Assembly: GCF_007994735.1 (NCBI RefSeq)
Contig: NZ_VOIL01000001.1
Location: 2,046,001 to 2,110,000 of the forward strand
DNA from: Nesterenkonia populi
Lineage (GTDB): Bacteria > Actinomycetota > Actinomycetes > Actinomycetales > Micrococcaceae
DNA length: 64,000 bases
Reading direction: 5' to 3'
Shown here: piece after piece, positions 44,462-53,430 of the stretch
Numbering within the stretch: the first letter of the stretch is position 1
Layout: the number at the start of each line of letters is the position of its first letter
The notes under the pieces: generated by a model
What the model was told of the DNA's origin: nothing
The model's input: the letters and a program-made list of their open reading frames with translations, nothing else
Databases searched by the model: none
Program-made: the position numbers and the translations under genes

Positions 44462-46060
44462 TCACTGGGCGGCGACCTTCTGATAGATGTCGGCGAGCTC
44501 GTCGTCGTACACCTTGGCGCCGATGGAGATGCCTGCGATCATCGTCCCGGCCCCCTTCACCACTGCGACGAGCCCCAGCGCCCAGGCCCACACCGCGCTG
44601 TCGGCGAGATTCCACACCGCCAGCAGAACAAACTCCGGCAGGAGCAGCACAGCGGTCAGGGCACTGGTGATCGTCATCACCAGCATGGAGCGCCCCATCG
44701 AGCCCTGCGGAGTCTGCGTGGGCGAATCGCCGGGCTTCGGGACCGGGTAGAGCATGCGGGCGGAGAACACCGCCGAAAGCCCCAGCATCGTCAGCAGACA
44801 GCCCACAGACACGGCCGACAGCACAATGGCCTGCTCCGCAGTGCCGATCAGCGCCACGGGGAGCGCCGCTGCGAGAAGGCTCACCGGGACACCGAAGCAG
44901 AGCACCGCCAGCAGACGGCCTGTCCGGTCTGCCCAGCCGCTGACCCCCGAGGTCACGTGCAGTGAGAAGGCAGTGTGGTCATAGGCAATGTCGGCGCTGG
45001 CGGAGAACGCCAGCATCCATGCGATGAACGGCCCCAGGGCGTAGAGCATCCAGCTGCTGTCGGTCTGCAGCGACATAAAGACCGCCAGGGCCGCCATCAT
45101 CGGAATCATCGCAAGGCCCGCGCTGTAGCGCGGATCCTTGATCCAGTACGTCAGCTGACGGGCCGCGACCGCACCGACAGGCGTGGCGGGGAAGCGGCCC
45201 AGGAGCCCCACTCGCCCCTGTCGGGCGTCCTTGGCGGTGCGGCCGCTGCCGCGGGGCCGCTCGGTGATGGAGATCAGAGCGGCACGGGTCACCACCAGCG
45301 CTGCGCCGCAGGCGGCCGCCACGATGCCCAGACGCCCTGAAAGAGCGCCCCACTCGCCGGAGGCGGCGTCTGCGGGGACCGCGTAGACCGCGCCCAATGG
45401 GGTCCACGCCAACCAGACAGAAATGGCCGCGGCCGCCTCCGCCGCCGTCTGGGCGGCCACCAGGACACCCTGCGTGATCGGATACATCCCCACCATGGCG
45501 CACAGCCCCAGAACGGAGAGCACATCCCGAGAGCGGCGCCCTGAGAGCCATGCGGCGGTAGCGGAGGCAGTCGCCTGGTGAAGCAGCCCCAGCATCACGA
45601 CGATCAGGGGCAGGGTCAGCAGTGCGACGCTCACCGCTGCTGCCGAGGAGCGCCAGGCCAGCACGTGGGCCGCCATCCACCCGAGGGTCAGCACCATCCC
45701 GATGCTGAGCATGCCGGCGAGCGTCAGCCCGAGCACCAGCACCCTGCGCGGCACCGCGAAGCTCACGAACTGCTTGGGGTCCATCAGCCGGTCCGAGGAG
45801 AAGACAGGAACCACCAGCCACAGCAGGGTCACGGCGCTGCCTGCGAGCACAGCCGCGGCAGAAGCCTCCTGTAAGATGCCGGACCCTCCCACGCTGAACA
45901 TGTAGACGTTGAGGCCGATGACTGCCATGCCGCCGAAGACCAGCAGGAGCACCATTCCCAGCACGCCCCAGACGGAGCTGCCCAGGGCATTCCAGCTCAG
46001 CGTCAGCTTGAGGCGCAGGAGCGCGGCGATCTGGGAGCGGACGCTCAGCCCCTCAGCCAT
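44462..46060 (-). CDS. ABC transporter permease
   Basis: 532 aa with about 12 hydrophobic segments and no ATPase motif. It overlaps the 3' end of the ATP-binding gene by 16 bp and should form one exporter with it. No signature points to a substrate; a two-gene polytopic permease of this kind is often a drug, peptide or lipid exporter. Its 3' end is 25 bp from the convergent ahpE gene with no clear terminator between. Confidence 0.82.
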   Translation of the reverse strand: MAEGLSVRSQIAALLRLKLTLSWNALGSSVWGVLGMVLLLVFGGMAVIGLNVYMFSVGGSGILQEASAAAVLAGSAVTLLWLVVPVFSSDRLMDPKQFVSFAVPRRVLVLGLTLAGMLSIGMVLTLGWMAAHVLAWRSSAAAVSVALLTLPLIVVMLGLLHQATASATAAWLSGRRSRDVLSVLGLCAMVGMYPITQGVLVAAQTAAEAAAAISVWLAWTPLGAVYAVPADAASGEWGALSGRLGIVAAACGAALVVTRAALISITERPRGSGRTAKDARQGRVGLLGRFPATPVGAVAARQLTYWIKDPRYSAGLAMIPMMAALAVFMSLQTDSSWMLYALGPFIAWMLAFSASADIAYDHTAFSLHVTSGVSGWADRTGRLLAVLCFGVPVSLLAAALPVALIGTAEQAIVLSAVSVGCLLTMLGLSAVFSARMLYPVPKPGDSPTQTPQGSMGRSMLVMTITSALTAVLLLPEFVLLAVWNLADSAVWAWALGLVAVVKGAGTMIAGISIGAKVYDDELADIYQKVAAQ

Positions 46061-46812
46061 TCCAACCCCTCCCCTGCGCCGTCGGAGCCCACCAGCTCGA
46101 CGAACACGGATTCGAGGTCTCGCTCGCCCGAGACCTCATCCAGGCTGCCGGCGACTCTCAGCTCCCCTTCGGCGATGATCCCCACGTGGCTGCACATCCG
46201 TTGCACCAGCTCCATCACATGGGAGGAGAGGATCACGGTGCCGCCGGAAGCCGCAAAGCTGTCCAGCAGTCCGCGGATGGTGCGCGCGGAGACCGGATCG
46301 ACTGCTTCGAAGGGCTCGTCGAGCACCAGCAGCTCAGGGGCGTGGACCATGGCTGAGGCCAGGGCGATCTTCTTCGTCATTCCTGCTGAGTAGTCCTGCA
46401 CCTGCTTGCCCGCGGCTTCCTCCAGTCCCAGGACCCGCAGCAGGTCGGCGGTCCGCTCAGCGACGGTGTGCCTGTCCATGCCGCGCAGCAGACCAGCGTA
46501 GGTGACCAGCTGCTCGCCGGTGAGCTTCTCAAACAGGACGACGCCGTCAGCGAGCACGCCGATGCGCCGCTTGGCCTCAGTGGGATGCGCCCAAACGTCG
46601 ATGCCCGCGATCTGCACCGTGCCGGCGTCGGGCCGCAGCAGGCCGGTCGCCATGGAGAGCGCAGTGGTCTTGCCCGCTCCGTTGGGTCCCACAAAGCCGT
46701 AGAAGGACCCGCGAGGAACGGTCATGCTGAGGCTGCTCACCGCAGTCTTGGGACCGAAGCGCTTCGTGAGCCCGCTGATCTCAAGGGCCGGAGTGTGCTG
46801 CGAACCGTTCAT
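46045..46812 (-). CDS. ABC transporter ATP-binding protein
   Basis: 255 aa. Walker A GPNGAGKTTALS, signature YSAGMTKKIALA (a variant of LSGGQ), Walker B LLVLDEPFEAVD, H-loop ILSSHVMELV. The domain belongs to the CcmA/DrrA-like group of two-gene exporters. ATG 46812 is preferred: TAGTGT lies 7 bases upstream. A GTG three codons earlier lies at the edge of that -10 box. It is co-transcribed with the permease. Confidence 0.93.
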   Translation of the reverse strand: MNGSQHTPALEISGLTKRFGPKTAVSSLSMTVPRGSFYGFVGPNGAGKTTALSMATGLLRPDAGTVQIAGIDVWAHPTEAKRRIGVLADGVVLFEKLTGEQLVTYAGLLRGMDRHTVAERTADLLRVLGLEEAAGKQVQDYSAGMTKKIALASAMVHAPELLVLDEPFEAVDPVSARTIRGLLDSFAASGGTVILSSHVMELVQRMCSHVGIIAEGELRVAGSLDEVSGERDLESVFVELVGSDGAGEGLEWLRG

Positions 46813-46819
46813 CGCATCC

Positions 46820-46825
46820 ACACTA
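46820..46825 (-). promoter_or_regulatory. -10 box (TAGTGT) of leaderless ABC ATPase gene
   Basis: On the minus strand TAGTGT is followed by GGATGCG (7 bases) and ATG 46812. Confidence 0.5.
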
Positions 46826-46847
46826 AATGCTGGAGGAAAGTCCCCGA

Positions 46848-46862
46848 CTCCTCCCTGAGGAG
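46848..46862 (-). terminator. short hairpin after fabF
   Basis: CTCCTC-CCT-GAGGAG, a 6-bp stem with 3-base loop, 19 bases past the fabF stop. Read on the minus strand no U tract follows, so it is a weak candidate terminator for the fatty-acid operon. Confidence 0.35.
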
Positions 46863-46880
46863 GATCTCACTGCGGTGCAG

Positions 46881-48137
46881 CTACACCGTCCGGAAGGCCG
46901 TGACGGCGTTGTGGCCGCCGAAGCCGAAGCTGGAGCAGATGCCCAGCTGGTCGCCTTCGCCGAGCTCGCGCGGAGCGCCGGTGATGACGTCGAGGGGGAT
47001 CTCCGGGTCCTGGTTGTCCAGGTTGATGGTCACCGGTGCCCTGCGGTCGGCAAGCGCCTTCACGGTCAGCACGGATTCCACCGCACCGGCGGCGCCGAGC
47101 AGGTGGCCGGTCTGCGACTTGGTCGCTGAGACGCAGATGCTCTCAATGTGGTCCCCGAAGGCCGACTTCATAGCCGTGTACTCAGGCACGTCGCCCTTGG
47201 GAGTGGAGGTGGCGTGCGCGTTGACGTGAGTGACGTCGGTGGGCGCCGCGCCGGCGGACTCCAGGGCTGCGTGGAGGGCACGCGTAGCGCCGAGGCCCTC
47301 CGGGTCAGGTGCTGTGATGTGGTGGGCGTCCGAGGTCACGGATCCGCCGGCCAGCTCAGCGTAGATGGCGGCGCCTCGGGCCTTGGCGTGATCCTCGGTC
47401 TCGATGACCAGAGCGCCGGCGCCCTCGCCCATGACGAAGCCGTCGCGGTCGACGTCGTAGGGCCGGGATGCGGCGGCCGGGTCATCGTTGCGGCGGGAGA
47501 GCGCCTGCATGTTGCCGAAGGCGGCCAGCGGCAGCGGGTGGATGGACCCTTCGGTGCCGCCTGCCAGAACAATGTCAGCCTCGCCCCGGCGGAGCATATC
47601 GATGGCGAGCACCAGAGACTCCACGCCGGAGGCGCAGGCCGAGACGGAGGTGCGGGCGCCGGCGCGGGCGCCGAACTCCAGGCTGATGGCACCGGCTGCA
47701 CCGTTGGGCATCAGCATCGGCACGGTCATCGGAAGGACCCGGCGCGGACCCTTCTCGCGCAGGGTGTCCCAGGCATCCAGCAGAGTCCACACCCCGCCGA
47801 TGCCGGTGGCGAAGGAGACGGCGAACCGAAGCGGGTCGATGCCGTTCTCCTCCGGGTCGCCGGAGAGGCCGGCGTCAGCCCATGCCTCCCGGGAGGCGAC
47901 CATTCCCAGCTGGGTGGAGCGGTCCATCCGCTTGGCCTCCGGCTTGGCGAGCACTTCCTTGGGGTCGATGCTCGCCTCGGCGGCGAAGGTCACGGGCAGC
48001 TCGTACTGCTCCACCCAGTCGTACTCCAGCGTGTTCGCCCCGGAGGTGCCAGCCAGCGCGTTCTGCCACAGGGTGGGCACGTCGCCGCCGATGGGTGTGG
48101 TGGCGCCGAGTCCGGTGATGACAAGCTTCTTAGACAT
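46881..48137 (-). CDS. fabF: beta-ketoacyl-ACP synthase II
   Basis: 418 aa, thiolase fold. The Cys-His-His triad is in SVSACASGVESL, NAHATSTPKGD and KSQTGHLLGAAG. It condenses malonyl-ACP with acyl-ACP during elongation. It is last in the operon fabD-fabH-acpP-fabF, 52 bp after acpP, with GGAGG ahead of the ATG. Confidence 0.97.
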   Translation of the reverse strand: MSKKLVITGLGATTPIGGDVPTLWQNALAGTSGANTLEYDWVEQYELPVTFAAEASIDPKEVLAKPEAKRMDRSTQLGMVASREAWADAGLSGDPEENGIDPLRFAVSFATGIGGVWTLLDAWDTLREKGPRRVLPMTVPMLMPNGAAGAISLEFGARAGARTSVSACASGVESLVLAIDMLRRGEADIVLAGGTEGSIHPLPLAAFGNMQALSRRNDDPAAASRPYDVDRDGFVMGEGAGALVIETEDHAKARGAAIYAELAGGSVTSDAHHITAPDPEGLGATRALHAALESAGAAPTDVTHVNAHATSTPKGDVPEYTAMKSAFGDHIESICVSATKSQTGHLLGAAGAVESVLTVKALADRRAPVTINLDNQDPEIPLDVITGAPRELGEGDQLGICSSFGFGGHNAVTAFRTV

Positions 48138-48189
48138 TGCTGAAGGTTCCTCCGGGGCGTTGCTGGGTGTGTGAGCGAATGCGCGAGGG

Positions 48190-48435
48190 TCAGCCCTGGG
48201 CGTTCGCGATGTAGTTGACGGCGTCGCCGACGGTGGAGAGGTTCTTGACCTCCTCGTCGGGGATCTTCACGTCGAACTTCTCCTCGGCGTTGACCACGAT
48301 GGTCATCATCGAGATGGAGTCGATGTCGAGGTCCTCGGTGAAGGACTTGTCGAGCTGGACCTCGTCGGTCTCCAGGCCAGTCTCCTCCTCAACGATCTCG
48401 GCCAGGCCTGCCAGGATTGCGTCCTTGTCAGCCAC
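48190..48435 (-). CDS. acpP: acyl carrier protein
   Basis: 81 aa, acidic four-helix protein. Ser40 in LDIDSISM is the phosphopantetheine attachment site (D-S-I rather than the common D-S-L). GTG 48435 is set by AAAGGAG 6 bases upstream; further open frame upstream is fabH-overlapping noise. It carries acyl chains for FabF, FabH and FabD products. Confidence 0.96.
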   Translation of the reverse strand: MADKDAILAGLAEIVEEETGLETDEVQLDKSFTEDLDIDSISMMTIVVNAEEKFDVKIPDEEVKNLSTVGDAVNYIANAQG

Positions 48436-48473
48436 GGTGGGCTCCTTTCGGGTTGGGGTTTCGGGTGAGTCTC

Positions 48474-49535
48474 TTATGGGATGCGGACGACCTGGGCCCC
48501 GTAGACCAGACCGGCTCCGAAGCCGATCTGCAGGGCCAGCCCGCCCGAGATCTGTGGGTTCTCTGCCCGCAGCCGGTGCAGGGCCAGGGGCACAGAAGCC
48601 GCAGAGGTGTTGCCAGCTTCGACAATATCGCGGCCGATGAGGACGTGCTCGGGAAGCTTGAGCTGCTTGGCAAGTTCGTCGATGATCCGAATGTTCGCCT
48701 GGTGCGGGACGAACGCGGTCAGGTCCTCGGGCTGGATGCCGGCGGCGTCCACCGCCCGCTGGGCGACCTTGGCCATCTCCCACACGGCCCAGCGGAAGAC
48801 GGTCTGTCCCTCCTGGCGCAGGGTGGGCCACAGCCGGGACTCAGCGTCCAGGAGGGCGGCGGCGTCGCCGCTGGCCTGAGCCTCGGCGAGAGTGTCGCGC
48901 AGCCGCAGCAGCGAGGAGTCCATGGAGACGGTGTCCCATTTGTCCCCTTCGGAGCCGAGGATGCTGCTGGAGATGCCCGGGGCCTCGGAGGGCCCCACGA
49001 CGGCCGCGCCCGCTCCGTCTCCGAGGAGGAAGCTGATGGAGCGGTCATGCTTGTCGATGAAGTCGGAGAGTTTCTCCACCCCGACCACCAGCACGTGCTC
49101 GGCGAGGCCGGACCGGACCAGCGCGTCGGCCTGGCCGATGCCGTAGCAGTAGCCGGCGCAGGCCGCTGAGATGTCGAAGGCGGGTGCGGCGATGCCCAGC
49201 CGCCCGGCGACTGCCGCGGCGGCCGAGGGGGTCTGGAACGGGTGGGTGACGGTCGCGATGATGACCGCGCCGATCTGCTCGGGCGCCAGCCCGGCGTCGT
49301 CGATGGCCTCCCGGGCTGCGCCCTCTGCCATGTCCACCACGGAGACCTCGGCAGGTGCCCGGTGCCGGGTGACGATGCCGGTGCGCTTGCGGATCCATTC
49401 GTCGGAGGAGTCGATCCACCGGCAGACCTGCTCGTTGTCGACGATGACGTCCGGGCGGTGTGCGCCGAGCCCGAGCAGGGCAGTGCCGGCGACGGGGGCG
49501 GGCTGGGTCAGCGCGGGGGGCTGGGAGGCTGTCAC
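48474..49535 (-). CDS. fabH: beta-ketoacyl-ACP synthase III
   Basis: 353 aa. The catalytic Cys126 (ISAACAGYCYG), His in FVPHQANIRI and Asn in EAGNTSAASV make the FabH triad. It starts fatty-acid synthesis by condensing acyl-CoA with malonyl-ACP and, in actinobacteria, selects branched starters. The start is GTG 49535 (VTASQPPA), 23 bp after the fabD stop, with AGAAGGA about 14 bases upstream. Confidence 0.96.
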   Translation of the reverse strand: MTASQPPALTQPAPVAGTALLGLGAHRPDVIVDNEQVCRWIDSSDEWIRKRTGIVTRHRAPAEVSVVDMAEGAAREAIDDAGLAPEQIGAVIIATVTHPFQTPSAAAAVAGRLGIAAPAFDISAACAGYCYGIGQADALVRSGLAEHVLVVGVEKLSDFIDKHDRSISFLLGDGAGAAVVGPSEAPGISSSILGSEGDKWDTVSMDSSLLRLRDTLAEAQASGDAAALLDAESRLWPTLRQEGQTVFRWAVWEMAKVAQRAVDAAGIQPEDLTAFVPHQANIRIIDELAKQLKLPEHVLIGRDIVEAGNTSAASVPLALHRLRAENPQISGGLALQIGFGAGLVYGAQVVRIP

Positions 49536-49558
49536 GGGGCGGTCTCTGGTCCTTCTTC

Positions 49559-50494
49559 TCAGGCCGTGTGCTCGGCGATGAAGTCCTGGGCGGCGGTGAG
49601 GTCCTCGGGCGAGGTCACAGCGAAGGACGGTACGCCCTTCAGTCCGCGCTTGGCGAGGCCGGCGAGGGTGCCGCCGGGGGCAAGCTCGAGGATCCCGGTG
49701 ATCCCACGGTCCTTCATGGTCTCCATGCAGAGGTCCCACCGGACCGGCCGGGTGACCTGGTCCACGATGCGGCTGATGACGTCCGCGCCGGCGATGGCCT
49801 GCTGGCCGTCACGGTTGGAGAGCAGCGGCAGAGCGGGATCCTCGGCCCGGACCTGCTCAGCGGCCTCGGCAAGCTTGTCCTTGGCGGGGGCCATGTAGCT
49901 GGTGTGGAACGCGCCTGCGACCTTCAGCGGCATGACCCGGGCACGGGCGGGCGGGTTCTCCGTCAGCGCGGTGATGGCCTGCTCGGAGCCGGCTGCGACG
50001 ATCTGGCCTCCCCCGTTCACGTTGGCGGGAGACAGCCCGGCCTGCTCGAGAGCGGCGAGCACCTCGTCCTCCTTGCCGCCCAGCACGGCGGCCATGCCGG
50101 TGGGCTCGGCGGCTGATGCCTCTGCCATGGCGCTGCCGCGCACGCTGATCAGCCGGAACGCGTCCTCACGGGTGATGGTGCCCGCAATGGCCGCGGCGGC
50201 GATCTCTCCCACGGAGTGCCCGGCGATGAGCACCCGCTCCGGCCTCTCCCCCAGCTGATGGGCGGTGAGGCCGAGAGCCTTCGCGGAGATCAGGGACGCC
50301 GCGACGATGAGGGGCTGGGCGACGGCGGTGTCGCGCACGGCGTCCTCGCCGGATTCGGTGCCGTGGACGATGAGGTCAAGGCCGGCGAGCTGCGCGTCAA
50401 CGCTCAGGTCTTCACGGACGCCGTCCAGCTCAAGCCAGTCGCTGAGCATTCCGGGCTTCTGGGATCCCTGTCCTGGGCATACGATCGCTAGCAC
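49559..50494 (-). CDS. fabD: malonyl-CoA:ACP transacylase
   Basis: 311 aa. Nucleophile Ser94 in AGHSVGEIAAAA, substrate Arg in LISVRGSAMAEA and catalytic His in VAGAFHTSYM. It loads malonyl onto ACP. GTG 50494 (VLAIVCPGQGSQ) has GGAAAGGTGG 4 bases upstream. First gene of the fatty-acid operon, controlled at 50530-50546. Confidence 0.97.
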   Translation of the reverse strand: MLAIVCPGQGSQKPGMLSDWLELDGVREDLSVDAQLAGLDLIVHGTESGEDAVRDTAVAQPLIVAASLISAKALGLTAHQLGERPERVLIAGHSVGEIAAAAIAGTITREDAFRLISVRGSAMAEASAAEPTGMAAVLGGKEDEVLAALEQAGLSPANVNGGGQIVAAGSEQAITALTENPPARARVMPLKVAGAFHTSYMAPAKDKLAEAAEQVRAEDPALPLLSNRDGQQAIAGADVISRIVDQVTRPVRWDLCMETMKDRGITGILELAPGGTLAGLAKRGLKGVPSFAVTSPEDLTAAQDFIAEHTA

Positions 50495-50529
50495 GGGTCC
50501 ACCTTTCCAGTCGGCAGGGGCACGAAGGG

Positions 50530-50546
50530 TTGTAGGAATCCTACAG
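50530..50546 (-). promoter_or_regulatory. fab operon promoter with inverted repeat, likely FasR site
   Basis: TGTAGGA-A-TCCTACA (50531-50545) is a perfect 7-bp-arm repeat that overlaps a -10 TAGGAT (50543-50538, minus strand) 37 bp before fabD. There is no -35 at the right distance, which fits control by an activator. A related repeat precedes fasR. The rest of the 85-bp gap shows nothing else. Confidence 0.6.
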
Positions 50547-50579
50547 AACTGGCGGCTGGCCTCGCGCGGGCGGGCACGT

Positions 50580-51743
50580 CTAGAGCCGCCCCAGTGCCAG
50601 GGCGGTCTGCAGCACGTAGGCGTCGCGCGGCTCCATGGGATCCCATCCGGTGACCTCGGTGACGCGCTTGAGCCGGTACCGGACGGTGTTGGTGTGCACG
50701 TAGAGCTCCCGGGCGGTGGCCTCCAGGCTGTGCCCGCCCTCCACATAGGCCTGCACGGTCTCCAGGAGGCTGTGGCCCGCACCCGCCAGCACTCTGTGGA
50801 TGCGGGTGACCAGAGTGTCCTTCGCGGCGGCGTCGCCGGCCAGGGCGCGTTCGGGCAGCAGGTCCTCGGCAGCGACGGGGCGGGGCGCCTGGGACCAGGC
50901 GGGCGCCGCGCTGTAGCCGCTGAATGCTGAGGTTGCTGCTCCGGCGGCCTCAGCGATGGCCCCGTCGTGGTGGGCGTGGACGATGGGCCCCTCGCCGAAG
51001 TGGGATTCGATCCGGTCCAGTCCGCCGGCGAGGTCCGCCGTCCCGCCGAGGAGCAGGATGAGCCGCTGCCCCTGCACGCCTACGACGGCGTCGACGGCGA
51101 AGCGAATGCACTGGCGGCGCAGGTTGGAGATGAACACGGTGTCCGCTTCGAGGGGCGCCTCACCGACGACGACGCTGACGCCGGCCGGAGACTGCCAGCC
51201 GACGGCGGCCGCGCGGGATGAGATCTGTTCGGCGGGCTCGTCGCGAAGCAGGGCGTCCACCAGGAGGGCCTCCAGGCGGGAATCCCACGCGCCGCGGGAT
51301 TCGGCCGCGCGGGCGTATACGTCGGCGATCGCGAAGGCGACCTCGCGGGAGTAGCGCAGCACGGCTTCGAGCACCAGGGGCTGATCGGCCGGCGGCATGA
51401 GGGCGGGCAGCCGCTGCTCGACGGCGTCGACGATGGTTCGGATCAGCTGCAGGGCCCGCTGCAGGGAGATGCTCCGCATCAGGTCCGTGGGGGCGGGGCC
51501 GAGCAGCTCGTTGACCAGGGGCAGGGACCGGGCGTCCTGGTTCTCGAGCCAGCTGACGAGACCGGAGATCCCGCGCTGGGCGATCAGCCGCAGGGAGGCC
51601 CGCTCCTCGGTGCTGAGGGTGGCGTACCAGGAGAGCTCCTCTTCGAGGTGCTCTCCGACGGTGGTCGTCAGCCGCGAGAGGCTGCTGCGCAGGGTGCGGA
51701 GAGCCTCATCGGAGATGGCGACGGGGGCTGGCAGGGCGGTCAC
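50580..51743 (-). CDS. fasR: PucR-type regulator of fatty-acid synthesis (FasR-like)
   Basis: 387 aa. The C-terminal PucR helix-turn-helix is clear (VEGGHSLEATARELYVHTNTV, quoted in part, then RYRLKRVTEVTGWDP). The N-terminal 300 residues form a GGDEF-like/sensor region of the PucR class. The same protein family sits upstream of fabD in Streptomyces, where FasR activates the fab operon. GTG 51743 is preceded by TAAGGT at 6 bases, suggesting a leaderless mRNA; AAGGTGG also overlaps and could serve as weak SD. Confidence 0.85.
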   Translation of the reverse strand: MTALPAPVAISDEALRTLRSSLSRLTTTVGEHLEEELSWYATLSTEERASLRLIAQRGISGLVSWLENQDARSLPLVNELLGPAPTDLMRSISLQRALQLIRTIVDAVEQRLPALMPPADQPLVLEAVLRYSREVAFAIADVYARAAESRGAWDSRLEALLVDALLRDEPAEQISSRAAAVGWQSPAGVSVVVGEAPLEADTVFISNLRRQCIRFAVDAVVGVQGQRLILLLGGTADLAGGLDRIESHFGEGPIVHAHHDGAIAEAAGAATSAFSGYSAAPAWSQAPRPVAAEDLLPERALAGDAAAKDTLVTRIHRVLAGAGHSLLETVQAYVEGGHSLEATARELYVHTNTVRYRLKRVTEVTGWDPMEPRDAYVLQTALALGRL

Positions 51744-51749
51744 CCCGCC

Positions 51750-51781
51750 ACCTTAGACAAGAAATTGTGGAGGATCTACAA
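51750..51781 (-). promoter_or_regulatory. fasR promoter with inverted repeat like that of fabD
   Basis: TAAGGT (51755-51750) lies 6 bases before GTG 51743. TTGTAG-N7-CACAA on the minus strand (51781-51765) resembles the fabD repeat (TGTAG...TACAA) and sits at the -35 position, so the regulator may control itself. Confidence 0.5.
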
Positions 51782-51790
51782 AAGGGCTGC

Positions 51791-52309
51791 TCAGCCGACG
51801 CGGGAGAGCCACTGCACGGGCGCGCCCTGAGCAGCGTGGCGGAAGGTCTCCAGCTCCTCGTCCCAGGCTTCTCCGAGGGCGAGGGAGAGCTCCTGGTACA
51901 CCAGGGAGGGGTCTCCGGCGCCTGTTTCGTAGGCGTAGCGGATGCGGTCCTCGGAGACCATGATGTTGCCGGCGGTGTCGATCGTGGCGTGGAAGATGCC
52001 GAGGTCCGGGGTGTGGGACCAGCGGGAGCCGTCGCATCCGGGCGAGGGCTCTTCGGTGATCTCGAAGCGCAGGTGGGAGAGGCTGCGCAGGGTGGAGGCG
52101 AGCTTGGCGCCCATGCCCTGGGCTCCCTGCCAGCTCAGCTCAGCCCGGTGGCTTCCTGGGGCGGCAGGCTGTGAGGTCCAGTCGAAGTCGACACGGGCGT
52201 CGACCACTGAGGCCACGGCCCACTCGACGTGTGGGCACAGCGCAGAGGGGGCTGAGTGGATGTGAAGCACACCACGGGCACCCCGCGCTTCTGCTGCGTA
52301 TGTGTTCAT
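51791..52309 (-). CDS. DUF3145 family protein
   Basis: 172 aa. The family pattern ARGVLHIHSAPSALCPHVEWA begins near residue 10 (quoted in part), followed by LSWQGAQGMGAKLAS, and MVSEDRIRYAYE in the second half. Function unknown; the family is actinobacterial and often close to the fab cluster. ATG 52309 has GGAGG 5 bases upstream. The 175-bp gap from here to xerC holds only a short GCGGCC-CAG-GGCCGC hairpin that could end the xerC transcript. Confidence 0.88.
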   Translation of the reverse strand: MNTYAAEARGARGVLHIHSAPSALCPHVEWAVASVVDARVDFDWTSQPAAPGSHRAELSWQGAQGMGAKLASTLRSLSHLRFEITEEPSPGCDGSRWSHTPDLGIFHATIDTAGNIMVSEDRIRYAYETGAGDPSLVYQELSLALGEAWDEELETFRHAAQGAPVQWLSRVG

Positions 52310-52484
52310 GTCATCCTCCACGTTGCTGTTGGTGCGTCTTCCCCTACGACCAGACAGCGTTTCCTGTGAAGGATTCGAGGCAATCGTAACAGCTGTCAGG
52401 ACCTCCGGCAGCGGCTCTGTGAGGCCCGAGGGGCGCTGCGGCCCAGGGCCGCGTTCTCTGGCCTGCGGCCGGAGCCAGATCGGC

Positions 52485-53417
52485 TTAGGCGCGGGGGTGG
52501 GCTTGGGCGTAGGCCTGGGTGAGCTTGTCCATGGAGACGTGCGTGTAGATCTGGGTGGTCTGCAGGGAGGAGTGTCCGAGGAGCTCTTGGACGGCTCGGA
52601 GGTCGGCGCCGCCGTCGAGCAGGTGGGTGGCGGCGCTGTGCCGCATGGCATGGGGGCCGCGGGCTCCGGTGGTGCCGAGGTTCTCGAGCGCCTGGTCGAC
52701 GAGTCTGCGGACCACACGGACGTCGATCCGTCCGCCGCGGGCTCCGAGGAAGAGGGCCGCGCCGGAGGCGGGGGCGACGAGCTGGTCCCGGGCATGGAGC
52801 CATCGGTCCAGTGCTTGGGCGGCGGGCTTGCCGTAGGGCACGGTGCGCTCCTTGCTGCCTTTGCCGATGACGCGGAGGGTGCGGCGGGACTGGTTGAGGT
52901 CGGTGGTGTTCAGCCCGGCGAGCTCGGAGACGCGGATTCCGGCTGCGTAGAGGGTTTCGACGATGGCTTCGTCGCGTGCGGCGAGCGCGTAGTCGTGGGG
53001 GTTGTCCTCTTTGAGCTGGGCCCAGGCGGCGCGGTGTGCGGCGAGGTCTTGGGTGAGCTGGTCGATGTCGCGGGCTTGGAGGACTTCGGGGAGGCGGGTT
53101 CCGCGGCTTCCGCTCCTGAGCCGTACGGCTGGGTCTTCGGGGAGGTGTCCTCGGCGGTGGGCCCAGGCGGTGAAGGCCCGGACGGAGGCGATCTTGCGGT
53201 TGAGTGTGGAGCGGGCAAGGCCGGCTTCGTGGAGGGCGGCGAGCCAGGTGCGCAGCGCGCTGAGGGTGATGGCGCGGAGGGGGCCGGTGTGCTGGGCGAG
53301 CTGCACGAGGTCTGAGGTGTAGCCGCGCAGGGTGTGCGCGGAGAGGCCGCGTTCGTGCTGGAGGTGGGCGGCGAACGCTTCGATGAGCGGGTCGGGCTGG
53401 GGGTGCTCCTGCGCCAT
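52485..53417 (-). CDS. xerC: tyrosine recombinase XerC
   Basis: 310 aa. N-terminal SAM-like core-binding domain and C-terminal catalytic domain with R162, K186, H256-x-x-R259, H282 and Y291 (IYTHVS). This is the full tyrosine-recombinase set. With XerD it resolves chromosome dimers at dif. No attachment-type repeats or excisionase gene are near, so it is the housekeeping enzyme. The -10 box before it uses the stop codon of dprA. Confidence 0.95.
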   Translation of the reverse strand: MAQEHPQPDPLIEAFAAHLQHERGLSAHTLRGYTSDLVQLAQHTGPLRAITLSALRTWLAALHEAGLARSTLNRKIASVRAFTAWAHRRGHLPEDPAVRLRSGSRGTRLPEVLQARDIDQLTQDLAAHRAAWAQLKEDNPHDYALAARDEAIVETLYAAGIRVSELAGLNTTDLNQSRRTLRVIGKGSKERTVPYGKPAAQALDRWLHARDQLVAPASGAALFLGARGGRIDVRVVRRLVDQALENLGTTGARGPHAMRHSAATHLLDGGADLRAVQELLGHSSLQTTQIYTHVSMDKLTQAYAQAHPRA

Positions 53418-53424
53418 GGCGGCT

Positions 53425-53430
53425 ACTCTA
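53425..53430 (-). promoter_or_regulatory. -10 box (TAGAGT) of leaderless xerC
   Basis: On the minus strand TAGAGT is followed by AGCCGCC (7 bases) and ATG 53417. Its first three bases are the TAG stop of dprA, so the promoter begins inside the upstream gene. Confidence 0.55.

Noticed and set aside
52310..52484. Small gene between DUF3145 and xerC
   Set aside because: No frame with start and ribosome-binding site; only a short GC hairpin.
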